Shown here piece after piece: positions 1 to 9,876 of a stretch of DNA of 64,000 bases. The notes under the pieces are model-generated. The model did not search any database and was not told the origin of the DNA. It saw nothing but the letters and a program-made list of their open reading frames with translations. The stretch covers positions 8,720,466 to 8,784,465 of the forward strand of contig NC_063439.1 in the NCBI RefSeq assembly GCF_020379485.1. Reading direction: 5' to 3'. How positions within the stretch are numbered: position 1 is the stretch's first letter; every line of letters starts with the position of its first letter. Origin of the DNA: Brassica napus. Taxonomy: Eukaryota; Streptophyta; Magnoliopsida; Brassicales; Brassicaceae. The position numbers and the translations under genes were made by a program.

Positions 1-696
1 CGGATAACCCGTGACCACGTTATAGTTTGGGCGCATTCTCGTCGAGACGAGCCCATCGTCGGAAATCGAAACTGAAGTCAATTCCTCAAACGACCTCACA
101 CTCATCAATGTCCCCGCCTCAGCCGCGATCACCGATAAAACGACCATCAACCGGAGAGAACCGTTCATCAACTGGCTCAAAGCGACTCCTCTGCGGAACG
201 CGTAAGCCGTGACGATTCGAGGAATCGGGAACCATAATTTCGTGTCGTTCCTGAAATACGACTCGTAGATGCACTGATATCCCTTCGGAGGCGACCAAGG
301 CCTCTGGTCCCGCTTTGGAATGATGAACGAGACCCCGTGTGCGTTGAGATCTCGGAGGATAGCTTCCACCGACTCCACGGTGGACTTCGTCCTCTCGACG
401 TTGGACCAATCTTGTCCGTCGACGACCGAAGGTCGAATTCTCCAAACCTCCATTGGACTCTCCTCGGCGAAGATGTTCCCGGGATAATAGCTGATCGGAA
501 CAATCGAGGTGTCGACCGCTTCCTGACCGTCGTCATCGCCCCGGAACTGTTCCCTCGCTTCCGAGACCAAGAGACGCTGCGATAAGTTCATATTTTCCGA
601 ATCCATCATCGCTTCGTGATGGGTATCGTCAGAATCCCGAGAAGATACCGCCCCCTTTCCCTTTTGTTCTCGCGTCAAACGACGGGGTGACGACAT
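1..696 (-). CDS. Antisense extra ORF of the retrotransposon, C-terminus off the left edge
   Basis: An ATG at 694-696 on the minus strand opens a frame of 232 codons that reaches the window edge without a stop. The product starts MSSPRRLTREQKGKG, a basic start common to retroelement proteins of Brassicaceae. Around residues 130-165 it has a block with YQCIYESYF, then FPIPRIVTAYAFRRGVALSQ, which resembles the plant 'putative gypsy-type transposon' domain (Transposase_28-like). It runs opposite to the LTR promoter and so probably needs its own promoter, possibly in the non-coding stretch at 697-1117. There is no host-gene resemblance. The function of this family is unknown. Confidence 0.7.
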   Translation of the reverse strand, partial: MSSPRRLTREQKGKGAVSSRDSDDTHHEAMMDSENMNLSQRLLVSEAREQFRGDDDGQEAVDTSIVPISYYPGNIFAEESPMEVWRIRPSVVDGQDWSNVERTKSTVESVEAILRDLNAHGVSFIIPKRDQRPWSPPKGYQCIYESYFRNDTKLWFPIPRIVTAYAFRRGVALSQLMNGSLRLMVVLSVIAAEAGTLMSVRSFEELTSVSISDDGLVSTRMRPNYNVVTGYP

Positions 697-1131
697 CTCG
701 GATAATCGCAGATCTAAAAACAAAGATAAAGAGAGAGAAGGAGCGTAGAGAGAGAAAGTACCTTTAGCGCTGCGGAGAGAAATGAAAAGAAGTGGAGAGG
801 GGGGGAGCTATTTATAAGAAAAGATAAGCGCGGAGATCAAGGCGCCATCATTACGCCTAATAAGGCCTAATTGGGCCTAAACCCAATTAGGCGCGTGGTC
901 GACAGATGCGCCGGTCCGTCTTCTCGACCCGTAAGCATTTATCTCACGATCGCAACGCGTGAAAAACGGACGCGTCAATCCACTCTCTCGATCGAGAAGT
1001 ATCGATCGAACGGGTCGACTCCTCAACGGTCAGTCGCTTGCTCGGGTTGAACCTTTTGTTCTCCGAACCACAGACACCAAATTCATCGAGGATCGATTGC
1101 TCGACCATCAATAAACTGGGGGGGGACTTAC

Positions 1132-1639
1132 TGTTGGGGATGGATTTAACCCATCCACAAAGCCCATCGAACAAAAGGCCCAATCCAGCAAACCGAGTCG
1201 ACGTCGGCGCAGAAGCCGATTCTCGAGGCTTCAACTTAACCAGGAAGCGCCGTTAGTCGAAGCGGAGAGCAAGCGAAGCGAGGCTGATCGACTAAACGGC
1301 TCGGAACGAGCGCCTCATAATCAGGCCCGAAGGGCCGACAAAGCCCAATCAATAAAAAGAGATTAGGTTAAGGTAATCGAACAGAGTATAAAAGGAGAGG
1401 AAAGCAAAGGAGAAGGGGGATCGACACTTAGCTACACAAACTTAGCGGCGAGATTAGGGTTTATCATCCGTACAATCATCTCTCTGCTATTTGTACTTTT
1501 CCGGTTTAAGCTCTCACGAGCTCCGGCTTGCTTTTACTTTCTCCACCTTTGTAACATCATCTCGAAATCTAATAAACGCCTCTGTTCGACCCATTTCTAG
1601 TATTGTTTACTTCTTCTGAGACCAAACTCACCTTAAACA
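1132..1639 (+). repeat. 3' LTR with promoter and poly(A) signal
   Basis: The repeat starts TGTTGGGG and ends TTAAACA, giving the TGTT...AACA ends typical of LTRs. It has a TATAAAA box at 1387-1393, so transcription would start near 1415-1425, and an AATAAA at 1571-1576. All of these signals read plus, into the catalase exon that begins at 1640. The length is 508 bp. The 5' LTR lies outside the window, so LTR identity (insertion age) cannot be judged here. Confidence 0.8.
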
Positions 1640-3436
1640 AGAGGATCCCTGAGAGAGTGGTTCACGCCAGAGGAATCAGTGCTAAGGGTTTCTTTGAGGT
1701 CACACATGACATTTCAAACCTCACTTGTGCTGACTTCCTCAGAGCCCCCGGTGTTCAAACTCCGGTCATCGTCCGTTTCTCCACCGTGGTTCACGAACGT
1801 GCCAGCCCTGAGACCATGAGGGATATTCGCGGGTTTGCCGTCAAGTTTTACACCCGAGAGGTACAGATTCTTGTTTTACCATTTTAATAAATGTTCTATG
1901 TATTTGACTTTTATGAGAATTAATATCATGCTACTGCTATTCAGGGAAACTTTGATCTTGTTGGGAACAACACTCCGGTGTTCTTCATCCGTGATGGGAT
2001 CCAGTTCCCGGATGTTGTCCACGCGCTGAAACCAAACCCCAAGACAAACATCCAAGAGTACTGGAGGATACTGGACTACATGTCCCACTTACCAGAGAGC
2101 TTGCTCACATGGTGCTGGATGTTTGATGATGTCGGTATCCCACAAGACTACAGACACATGGAAGGTTTCGGTGTCCACACCTACACTCTAGTTTCCAAGT
2201 CTGGAAAAGTTCTCTTCGTGAAGTTCCACTGGAAACCAACTTGTGGAATCAAGAATCTGACTGATGATGAGGCTAAGGTGGTTGGTGGAGCCAACCACAG
2301 CCATGCAACTAAGGATCTCCATGACGCCATTGCATCTGGTAACTATCCTGAGTGGAAGCTTTTCATCCAGACAATGGATCCTGCGGATGAGGATAAGTTT
2401 GATTTCGACCCGCTTGATGTGACCAAGATCTGGCCTGAGGATATCTTGCCTTTGCAACCAGTTGGTCGTTTGGTTCTGAACAGGACCATTGATAACTTCT
2501 TTAATGAAACTGAGCAGCTCGCTTTCAACCCAGGTCTTGTGGTTCCTGGGATCTACTACTCTGATGATAAGCTGCTTCAGTGTAGAATTTTTGCTTATGG
2601 TGACACTCAGAGACATCGTCTTGGGCCTAATTATCTGCAGCTACCGGTTAATGCTCCTAAATGTGCTCACCACAACAATCACCATGAAGGTTTTATGAAC
2701 TTCATGCATAGAGATGAGGAGGTATGTCTTTAGCACCACCACTTGAGATGAACTTGTTGGTCTTTTTACTTGAAAATAAAAATATTTATTGGTTGTTTGC
2801 ATTTTTTTTGTAGATCAATTATTATCCCTCAAAGTTTGATCCTGTCCGCTGCGCAGAGAAAGTTCCTATCCCTAACAAGTCTTACACTGGAATCCGAACA
2901 AAGGTTCGTGATGCACGCCATGTCTCTTATAAATCTTCAAAACCTTATCTCATTTTAGTTGAATTGTCTCCTAAAATAGCCTTTGCATTGCTTATGTGTT
3001 TGCAGTGCATCATCAAGAAGGAGAACAACTTCAAACAGCCTGGAGATAGATACAGATCATGGGCACCAGACAGGTAAAAAAGAAATCTCAACTCTCTACA
3101 AAACTCTCAAAAAAAACCTCTCTTACATAACCTCTCACCTAAACTCACTTGACAAAGCTTAAATTACTAAACTTCAAATGTTATATTTATGGTCACTACA
3201 GGCAAGACCGGTTTGTTAAGAGATGGGTAGAGATTCTGTCAGAGCCACGTCTCACTCATGAGATCCGTAGCATCTGGATCTCTTACTGGTCTCAGGTCAG
3301 GACAAGAAACATAAATCTCTGCTTATTTTTTTGTTGAATTTTAGCTAAACTAACATTCTTAATCTCTTTATCTCAGGCTGATCGATCTTTGGGACAGAAG
3401 CTTGCAAGCCGTCTCAACGTTAGGCCAAGCATCTAA
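1640..3436 (+). pseudogene. CAT3: CAT3-like catalase, 5' end removed by the LTR insertion
   Basis: Catalase breaks down hydrogen peroxide in peroxisomes. The remaining exons are 1642-1860, 1945-2721, 2814-2903, 3006-3073, 3202-3295 and 3377-3436. All have GT/AG borders, and together they encode 435 residues with no stop or frameshift, ending LNVRPSI. The family length is 492, so exactly the first 57 residues are missing; the break lies in the RERIPER motif of exon 3. The catalytic His (VVHARG), the Asn of the NNTPVFF block and the haem-ligand Tyr region (RIFAYGDTQ) are all kept, as is the QKL motif near the C-terminus linked to peroxisome import. The residue choices ([24 protein letters not shown]) are those of CAT3 rather than CAT1 or CAT2. 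The first in-frame ATG is at residue 'TMRDIRG', well past the catalytic His, so a functional enzyme from this copy is unlikely. Confidence 0.93.
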
Positions 3437-3856
3437 TCTTCATATTTGCTTGTCGTCTGAAAAGTACAATCGTGTTCGATCTATCATCTGTTGGTCACTT
3501 GGTCGTTAAATTCCTCAAAAAAAAAGTATTATTTCTTGGGTTATTATTTCGTCTATGTATTGATACTCATGCTTCATGCATGTAATCCTCTAAACCGATG
3601 TCTCCTTCATGTTTTACGGTCACTCTCTTTGTAATTTTTAAAGAATAAATCAACGTTTCTTGAAGCAGTATATACTATATAGCTTATTATAGTGGAGTAT
3701 ATATAAACATATTTCGACTATTAACATTCAATTTATTTTGAATATTATAACTAAAGCAAAGGCTTTGGCTAATTATAGCTAAAGCAAAGACGATGTATCC
3801 ACACGTCGTTAAACGGATGGGCTACTGATTCGAGAAAATAGTCATTGTGGGACAAT

Positions 3857-3945
3857 CACGTGGTACCCACACGACCGTTTCTAGAGATATTGTCTCATTT
3901 TTCTACGGTGGGCTAAAAATAAGATATGTTTGATCGCTATAAAAA
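3857..3945 (+). promoter_or_regulatory. CAT1 promoter: G-box and TATA box
   Basis: CACGTG (3857-3862) lies about 75 bp before TATAAAAA (3938-3945), which lies about 105 bp before the CAT1 ATG at 4050. Another ACGT core (CACACGTCG) is at about 3800. G-box/ABRE elements are bound by bZIP factors, and CAT1 of Arabidopsis is known to respond to abscisic acid, so the arrangement fits. Confidence 0.6.
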
Positions 3946-4049
3946 CGTGTTGGAAACAGTGATGAAGGGACACACGCCGATAAAGTTGATAACAAAAATA
4001 CATTACACCACAAGGAAGCTAAGTTCGGATCAAATCAGTCTTTTGCATC

Positions 4050-6148
4050 ATGGATCCTGAAAGGGTATGTTCATGTTGAAGAATACTTGAATATGGTTGA
4101 TTTATCATATATTTTGTGGTGTCACTGTCATGTATTAGGAAACATCATCATTTGCCAAGATTTTTCTCCAATTATTTGTCTTCTGATGATGATGGATCAA
4201 TTGTTGGGTGCAGGTACGTCCTTCAAGCGCTCATGATTCGCCCTTCTGGACTACTAACTCTGGTGCTCCAGTCTGGAACAACAACGCCTCTTTGACTGTT
4301 GGACCCAGAGGTGGATCTTTTAACTTTTATATATATATAACAATTATGGTTTCTATGCCAAATTTTTATGTTATATTTTTAAAAGAAATTTATATTTATA
4401 TTTATATTTATAATTATAATTATTTTGAAAGATTTATTTATGCGCAGTAAACCAGCTTGGATGCCAAATTTTTATGTTACTCTTAATGTTTATTCTCTTA
4501 GCTCGTTTGGTTTTTATATCTCGTCAGGTCCAATCCTTCTGGAAGACTATCATCTGATCGAGAAACTGGCCAACTTTGACAGGGAAAGGATTCCTGAGAG
4601 GGTTGTTCATGCGAGAGGTGCCAGTGCCAAAGGTTTCTTTGAAGTCACTCATGACATTTCAAACCTTTCTTGTGCTGATTTCCTTCGAGGAACCGGTGTT
4701 CAGACTCCTGTCATTGCTCGTTTCTCAACTGTCATCCATGAGCGTGGCAGCCCCGAGACTCTAAGAGATCCTCGTGGTTTCGCCGTCAAGTTTTACACCA
4801 GAGAAGGGAACTTGGATCTTGTTGGAAACAACTTCCCTGTCTTCTTTGTCCGAGATGGAATGAAGTTCCCTGACATGGTCCATGCGCTGAAACCAAACCC
4901 CAAGTCTCACATTCAGGAGAACTGGAGGATACTGGACTTCTTCTCACACCACCCTGAGAGTCTCCACATGTTTTCATTCCTCTTTGACGATGTCGGTATC
5001 CCACAGGACTACAGGCACATGGACGGCTTTGGTGTCAACACTTATGTCCTAATCAACAAAGCTGGAAAAGCTCATTACGTGAAGTTTCATTGGAAACCCA
5101 CTTGTCCGGTTAAATGCTTGTCTGATGAGGAAGCTATCAGAGTTGGAGGCACCAATCACAGCCATGCAACTAAGGATCTCTATGACTCCATTGCAGCTGG
5201 GAGCTTTCCAGAGTGGCATATGTTCATTCAAGTCATAGATCCTGACCATGAAGACAAGTTTGATTTTGATCCACTTGATGTTACAAAGATCTGGCCTGAA
5301 GATATTTTACCCTTGCAGCCTGTTGGCCGCTTGGTTTTGAACAAAAACATTGACAACTTCTTTAATGAGAATGAGCAGCTTGCTTTCTGCCCTGCTATTG
5401 TGGTTCCTGGTTTCCATTATTCAGATGACAAGCTACTCCAGAGCAGGATCTTCTCCTATGCTGATAGTCAAAGGCACCGTCTAGGACCAAACTATCTCCA
5501 ACTACCTGTCAATGCTCCAAAGTGTGCTCACCACAACAATCACCATGAGGGTCTCATGAACTTCATGCACAGAGATGAGGAGGTAAGATCATCCGAATTG
5601 AGAATCTCAAAAGTTATTTGAGAGACTTGCATATTAAAATGTTATTAATTTTTTGTGGGAGAACTTTGAGAAAAATCTCAGTGTGCCCTAATCAGCTCTT
5701 TAAAATGCTTATTTCACAATCATTTTTAAGTTTAATATGAACTGCTTGAGTTGCTTTCCAGGTGAATTACTTCCCTTCAAGGTTGAATCCGGTTCGCCAT
5801 GCTGAAAAATACCCTCAAAATCCTATTGCCTGCGCTGGAAACCGTGAGAAGGTCATATTCATCTCCATGCATAATTAACGTACACATAAGAAAGTTGTAT
5901 AACAAATGTTATTCTTTATATGACAGTGCATGATTGAGAAGGAGAACAACTTCAAGCAGCCAGGGGAAAGATACAGATCCTGGGATGCAGACAGGCAAGA
6001 GAGGTTCGTGAAGCGTTTTGTTGATGCACTTGCTGAGCCTCGTGTCACGCACGAAATCCGCAGCATTTGGATCTCTAACTGGACTAAGGCAGACGAATCT
6101 CTTGGACAGAAACTAGCCACTCGTCTTAACGTGAGCCCAAATTTCTGA
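4050..6148 (+). CDS. CAT1: CAT1-like catalase
   Basis: This is a peroxisomal haem catalase. The exons are 4050-4064, 4214-4310, 4528-5582, 5762-5851 and 5927-6148, totalling 492 codons plus stop, the usual plant length. The start [17 protein letters not shown] matches the conserved catalase N-terminus, and a five-codon first exon is normal in this family. The catalytic His is in [10 protein letters not shown], the distal Asn in [11 protein letters not shown] and the haem Tyr in [15 protein letters not shown] occurs 13 residues from the C-terminus, which is LNVSPNF. Residues such as [21 protein letters not shown] mark it as CAT1. Compared with the CAT3-like copy it lacks three introns: the one after FYTRE and two in the C-terminal part, so the last exon is fused. 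Intron 2 contains AT-rich microsatellite DNA. It looks fully functional and is in tandem with the broken copy. Confidence 0.97.
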
Positions 6149-6811
6149 AGACTTAAGTAAATGCCCCCGTAACAGAACATGCTCCTCTTACGCTTTGGTT
6201 TCGAAGTAATCTCTTTGGTAATAGATACATAAAATAAAACAGTGACAATAAAACTCTTATAGAAGGGTAATACGGTATATAAATCACTTCCAATGCTGAG
6301 ATATTCAAAATAAGTTTCTCAGCTATGAACTATTTTGATATGTTTTTGTTAAGTAATTAAAGCCGTTTATAAACTGATAAATGGTTAGTAGGTTCCCTAT
6401 AAGTATTCTATTTTATTTTAATTTTTCCGATTTTTATTTTATAATTTTGTTATTTTGAGATTTATATTCAACGAGAATTTCTACGTTGAAGAAGCTCTAA
6501 TTTCTATTTTGTAATATTCTTTTCCAAATATCAACAAATATTTTGTAAGGCAAATAATAAGAAGCTGTTTGGGTTATATATAATTTACAAGATATATAAT
6601 CCGTTGGGCTACTTTAAATGGATTTATTCGTTTTATGTTTTGGTCTCGAATTAATTAGTGTGCTTATAATTAATTATTCCAGATTTGCATCTATGACGTG
6701 AGCTTATAGTTGGAATATTATTGTGGGTATAAAGTCAGACGCACGATCATGATTAAAAACAAAAGTTTTCTCAAGTATGTCCATATAGTCGGAACTTTTA
6801 ATTGGTCATTG
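6149..6811. other. CAT1 3' flank, no gene seen
   Basis: This stretch holds the CAT1 3' untranslated region followed by AT-rich DNA. I see no coding pattern, RNA gene or clear repeat. Confidence 0.6.
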
Positions 6812-7022
6812 TTAGACCATCTTTAACCCTATAACCCCATATGGGTTTCTTAATGATTTTTTAATTAATTAAATAAACTTTAATTGTACTTAAGAACTAT
6901 AGTTAAGAAACTTTTAAAATGTGTGCTCCAGTGGTAGTTTCTTAATTAGGGGTTCTTAAAAAAATTTAAATTGTGTTGTTAAGCTTGTGTTGCAAGCAAT
7001 TGGAGTTTCTGATGCCTCCAAG

Positions 7023-7024
<2 letters not shown>

Positions 7025-7065
<41 letters not shown>
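7025..7065. repeat. (AT)n microsatellite
   Basis: About 20 AT units lie in the left arm of the Harbinger-like element. A good candidate for length polymorphism. Confidence 0.95.
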
Positions 7066-7069
<4 letters not shown>

Positions 7070-7111
7070 CAGGAGAGGTGGAAGCTGAGGCTGAAAACAA
7101 TAGAAGATGGC

Positions 7112-7423
7112 TTGAAGGGTACAAACACGTTTTCTATCTGTCAAACGACTACAAAGACTGTAAAAACTGGCAAGATTTTAGGATTCTTGACGAGTGGCGG
7201 TGGAGGATCAAAGAAAAGGTCTAGTTCTCAGCCACGACGCTCAGTTACAGGAAGAATCCATGCTATGAATCAGCCGATCAACAGTGCTGCAGAGACTGAT
7301 GGAAAAGAGAACTCAAAGATTTCAGCAAACGGATTATCTGATCATGATGCTAAAGAAGAAGATATGGTTTCAGGGTTTTTGTATGACAGGCTTCAGAAGG
7401 AACCATATAGAAGAAAAAAATAA
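7112..7423 (+). pseudogene. Captured gene piece, tentatively MAP70-like
   Basis: An open stretch of about 100 codons encodes a Ser/Arg-rich part (KKRSSSQPRRSV), then EEDMVSGFLYDRLQKE before diverging and stopping. VSGFLYDRLQKEV is, from memory, a conserved block near the C-terminal coiled coil of plant microtubule-associated MAP70 proteins. The similarity stops right after QKE, as expected for a broken capture. The upstream part of the frame is unassigned. The MAP70 call is a memory match only. Confidence 0.4.
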
Positions 7424-7878
7424 AAGGCATGTCTATTTACATGGTACTCAGTGTAAGGTGATGTTGCCTGCTGTGTAGAAGCGCAAGCCGTGTGAGGATG
7501 AAACGAGTTTGATACCTTTGTAAATCTTGTGAGAGCATCGGCATGGTTTAGGAACAGAGAGGGGTTTGATGGAACAAGCCTTCTCTAGGTCAGGAATTGC
7601 GTGTAGGTGAGAAGGAAGATCGATGTTGAATTGTGACAGCTTTGATCACTTTGGATCTACTCCTATGTCCAGTATGGCACATGATACCAACGGTAGCACC
7701 TGCATGACAGATGATGATGTGTTAGAGACCTGTATAAGGGAGAGAACTAGTTTTCCAGTACGTACCAGAGATACGGTCGGCTGAGGAAGAGAGAAGAGAG
7801 GCGGTGAGGATGACGGAGGAGAGTTTGATGTCTTAGCCTGTGCCACAGCACCCTCAAGCATGAAGACAAGACTTGCAG

Positions 7879-8004
7879 ATCTACTTGCTTCAACAACTCT
7901 TCTTGCGTCCGTTTCTTCCTCAAAGCCGAGAAAGCCTTCTCCTTTCCATGTTCCCGGATTAAGTCTCTTGCTCCTTCCTTCTCAGCTTCAATTACTTTCT
8001 CAAC
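7879..8004 (-). pseudogene. Captured exon of a VPS20-like ESCRT-III gene
   Basis: On the minus strand an intron-like end (AAATTAG, 8011-8005) precedes an exon reading VEKVIEAEKEGARDLIRE, then HGKEKAFSALRKKRTQEELLKQVD. This matches the N-terminal Snf7 core of plant VPS20/CHMP6 (EKVIEAEK, ARDLIRE, KKTQEELLKQVD). Similarity ends abruptly after KQVD. VPS20 helps form multivesicular bodies; this piece of about 42 residues cannot do that. The retained splice acceptor points to capture from genomic DNA rather than from mRNA. Confidence 0.65.
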
Positions 8005-8577
8005 CTAATTTACAAAAACTTATGAAGGTGGGTTAAAATGGAATAAGCCAAGAACTCAAAAGCTTGAGCCTTTTGTTGTCATCAGTACTAAATAACAATC
8101 AAAACCATTTATAACAACAGAGGCTTATTCTATCGAATGAAACAAAAGTACAATCACAGTTCATATAGAAAGGAGATAAGATTGGATCAAACAATACCTT
8201 TGTTTCAACTTTGGAGGTGCGAAGGAGAGCTTGGAGGTGCAAAGGAAAGCCAATTGAACAAACAATACGTTTGTTTCAACCTTGGAGGTGCGTAGGAGAG
8301 AACGACAGCCATCGTCGTCTTGCGTCTTGCGGAGACAACGAGGGAAGCGGCGGAGAAGCCGAGAGAAACCAAAGAAAAGAAAAAGAGAAAAGAAAAATAG
8401 AAAAATATATGCTTTGCCTTTCGTTAGCTGACACGTGGAGGAAAAACCCCTTTAGTTATCGATCACAAAAATCCTTTCTTAAGGATCGATAACTCCCCTT
8501 TTATTTAGTTTTCATTTAATTAAATACCCAATTAACTTTAAAACCCCACTTAAAATCCCCCGTTAAAGATGCTCTTA

Positions 8578-9876
8578 GGATGCAAGATCGCATATTACAA
8601 TTTATATTTTTTATGTGGGGAGGTGGGGTTGCTAATTATTCCGCTGCTAGTGGGAATGAAAAAGAAAAATGAGACCAGCCCATTTTAATTGTATTTTATA
8701 TTCTTTAACAACTTGTTCTAAACTTTAATTAGCTAATACAGTCTGACTAATCTGATGTCTCGACCACTACTTTTTGTCTTAAAAAGAAACTCAGCTCAAA
8801 TCAGGTATCGGCACATGGTTCCACAGAAAACCTGTATAGAAAAACTTAATCACCAATTATTAACACTTCCATGTATGCTTTTAAGTATAATTGCAGTGAA
8901 AAAAAAAGTATGACTGCAGTGTCTAAGTTATTTAAAAAGAATATATATCCTCCAGATTACGTATTAACATATGCGTAGATATTAGACGCTACCATTTGTG
9001 GATTTAAAATAAACTAGCTACAAAGTTTAGCTTTAAATTTCTTAATAATGAGTTTAAATCATCCATTTTTCTTATGGTTTTAAGTTGTAAGGATTTGTTT
9101 TCACTTTTTTGTAACAAAAAATATCTAAATCGACAATATCGTCATGTTGATACCATACCAGGTTCCATTAGTACCTTCTCTGCTGTGGCAGGTATTCTAA
9201 CGTATCTTTGCATAACTAACTAGTACAACATGATCTGCCAACACCAAATAATCATGCTTGGAGTACTAGTTAACCGGTAGGAGTGTATATCCATCTTTAT
9301 TTAGGTCTAGAATCTAAATACAGTAGTAAATACCATTGGTGTTCTAAAATACAGTTTTCAATTTCACAAAAGAAAAAAAATAACTTATTAAGTTGTAGTG
9401 TACCAAATTATAGATCGAAGTTGCGCATCTTAAGAGATTATTAATTTAATCTTGGAAGAATTTGTATGATAACCATAGTAGAAAAAAAAATATAGCCATG
9501 CATCGATAAGTGTGATAATTTGGTATTAAAGTGGATCAATCTCTCTTTTCCGGCGCGTGATTATTTGAATGAATTGTGTGATATTGTGTTATACTATATT
9601 TGGCAAATAGATAGTACAAAACAATCAAGTCACAACAATAACATATCATAACGAAGAAAATTAAAACTAAGAGAGGAAATGCGAGGAAGAATAAAAGCAA
9701 AACATAAAGGAAGAAACAAATAATTGTTGTTTTGAATATAGAGAGGAATGATGGAGAGAGAGAGATAAAGAGAAAGAGAGCAAGAGATGATATTGTATAT
9801 TATTTATCTATTTTATGTTTCTAAATAGTTTGGAGCACAACAAAATTGTGTCTTATTTGAAAACAAAATATGACTA
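8578..9876. other. Intergenic, AT-rich, no gene seen
   Basis: AT-rich DNA with a purine-rich GAGA stretch at 9731-9790. I find no ORF with coding character and no paired repeats. Confidence 0.5.

Larger units (their letters stand above)
1..1639 (+). mobile_element. LTR retrotransposon, 3' part, inserted in the CAT3-like gene
   Basis: Only the right end of the element lies in the window. A G-rich polypurine tract (about 1118-1127) sits just before an LTR at 1132-1639, which is the expected order at the 3' end of a plus-strand element. Between the edge and the LTR lies an antisense open frame (1-696) and about 420 bp of non-coding internal sequence. The LTR is followed by AGAGG (1640-1644), the predicted 5-bp target duplication; its partner would lie left of the window. 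An extra ORF between pol and the 3' LTR, in antisense, is a known feature of the Tat lineage of Ty3/gypsy elements, so I favour that assignment, but no gag or pol is visible here to prove it. Confidence 0.85.
6815..8574. mobile_element. PIF/Harbinger-like non-autonomous element with captured gene pieces
   Basis: TTA lies on both sides (6812-6814 and 8575-8577), the 3-bp duplication typical of PIF/Harbinger. The ends are GACCATCTTTAACCC on the left and, read inward from the right, GAGCATCTTTAACGGGG, which match at 13 of the first 14 positions. AT-rich subterminal DNA follows at both ends. The 1760-bp interior carries no transposase. It holds a (TA)n run at 7025-7065, a plus-strand gene piece at about 7112-7423 and a minus-strand VPS20-like exon at 7879-8004. 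The remainder (8010-8490) shows short direct repeats of a GGAGGTGC-containing unit near 8212-8292. Confidence 0.75.

Noticed and set aside
119..585. Several open frames on both strands at the left edge
   Set aside because: They are other-frame shadows of the 1-696 minus-strand ORF, which has the domain-like pattern and a proper ATG.
944..1256. Open frames on both strands before and across the LTR start
   Set aside because: They cross the polypurine tract and LTR border, have no domain and use non-ATG starts.
1603..1641. Catalase frame extended upstream through TTG ([12 protein letters not shown])
   Set aside because: These codons lie within the LTR end and do not match the catalase N-terminus; there is no ATG.
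6973..7224. Plus-strand frame through the (TA)n run
   Set aside because: The repeat is read as Ile-Tyr codons. The frame overlaps the better-supported 7112-7423 frame, and both cannot be real.
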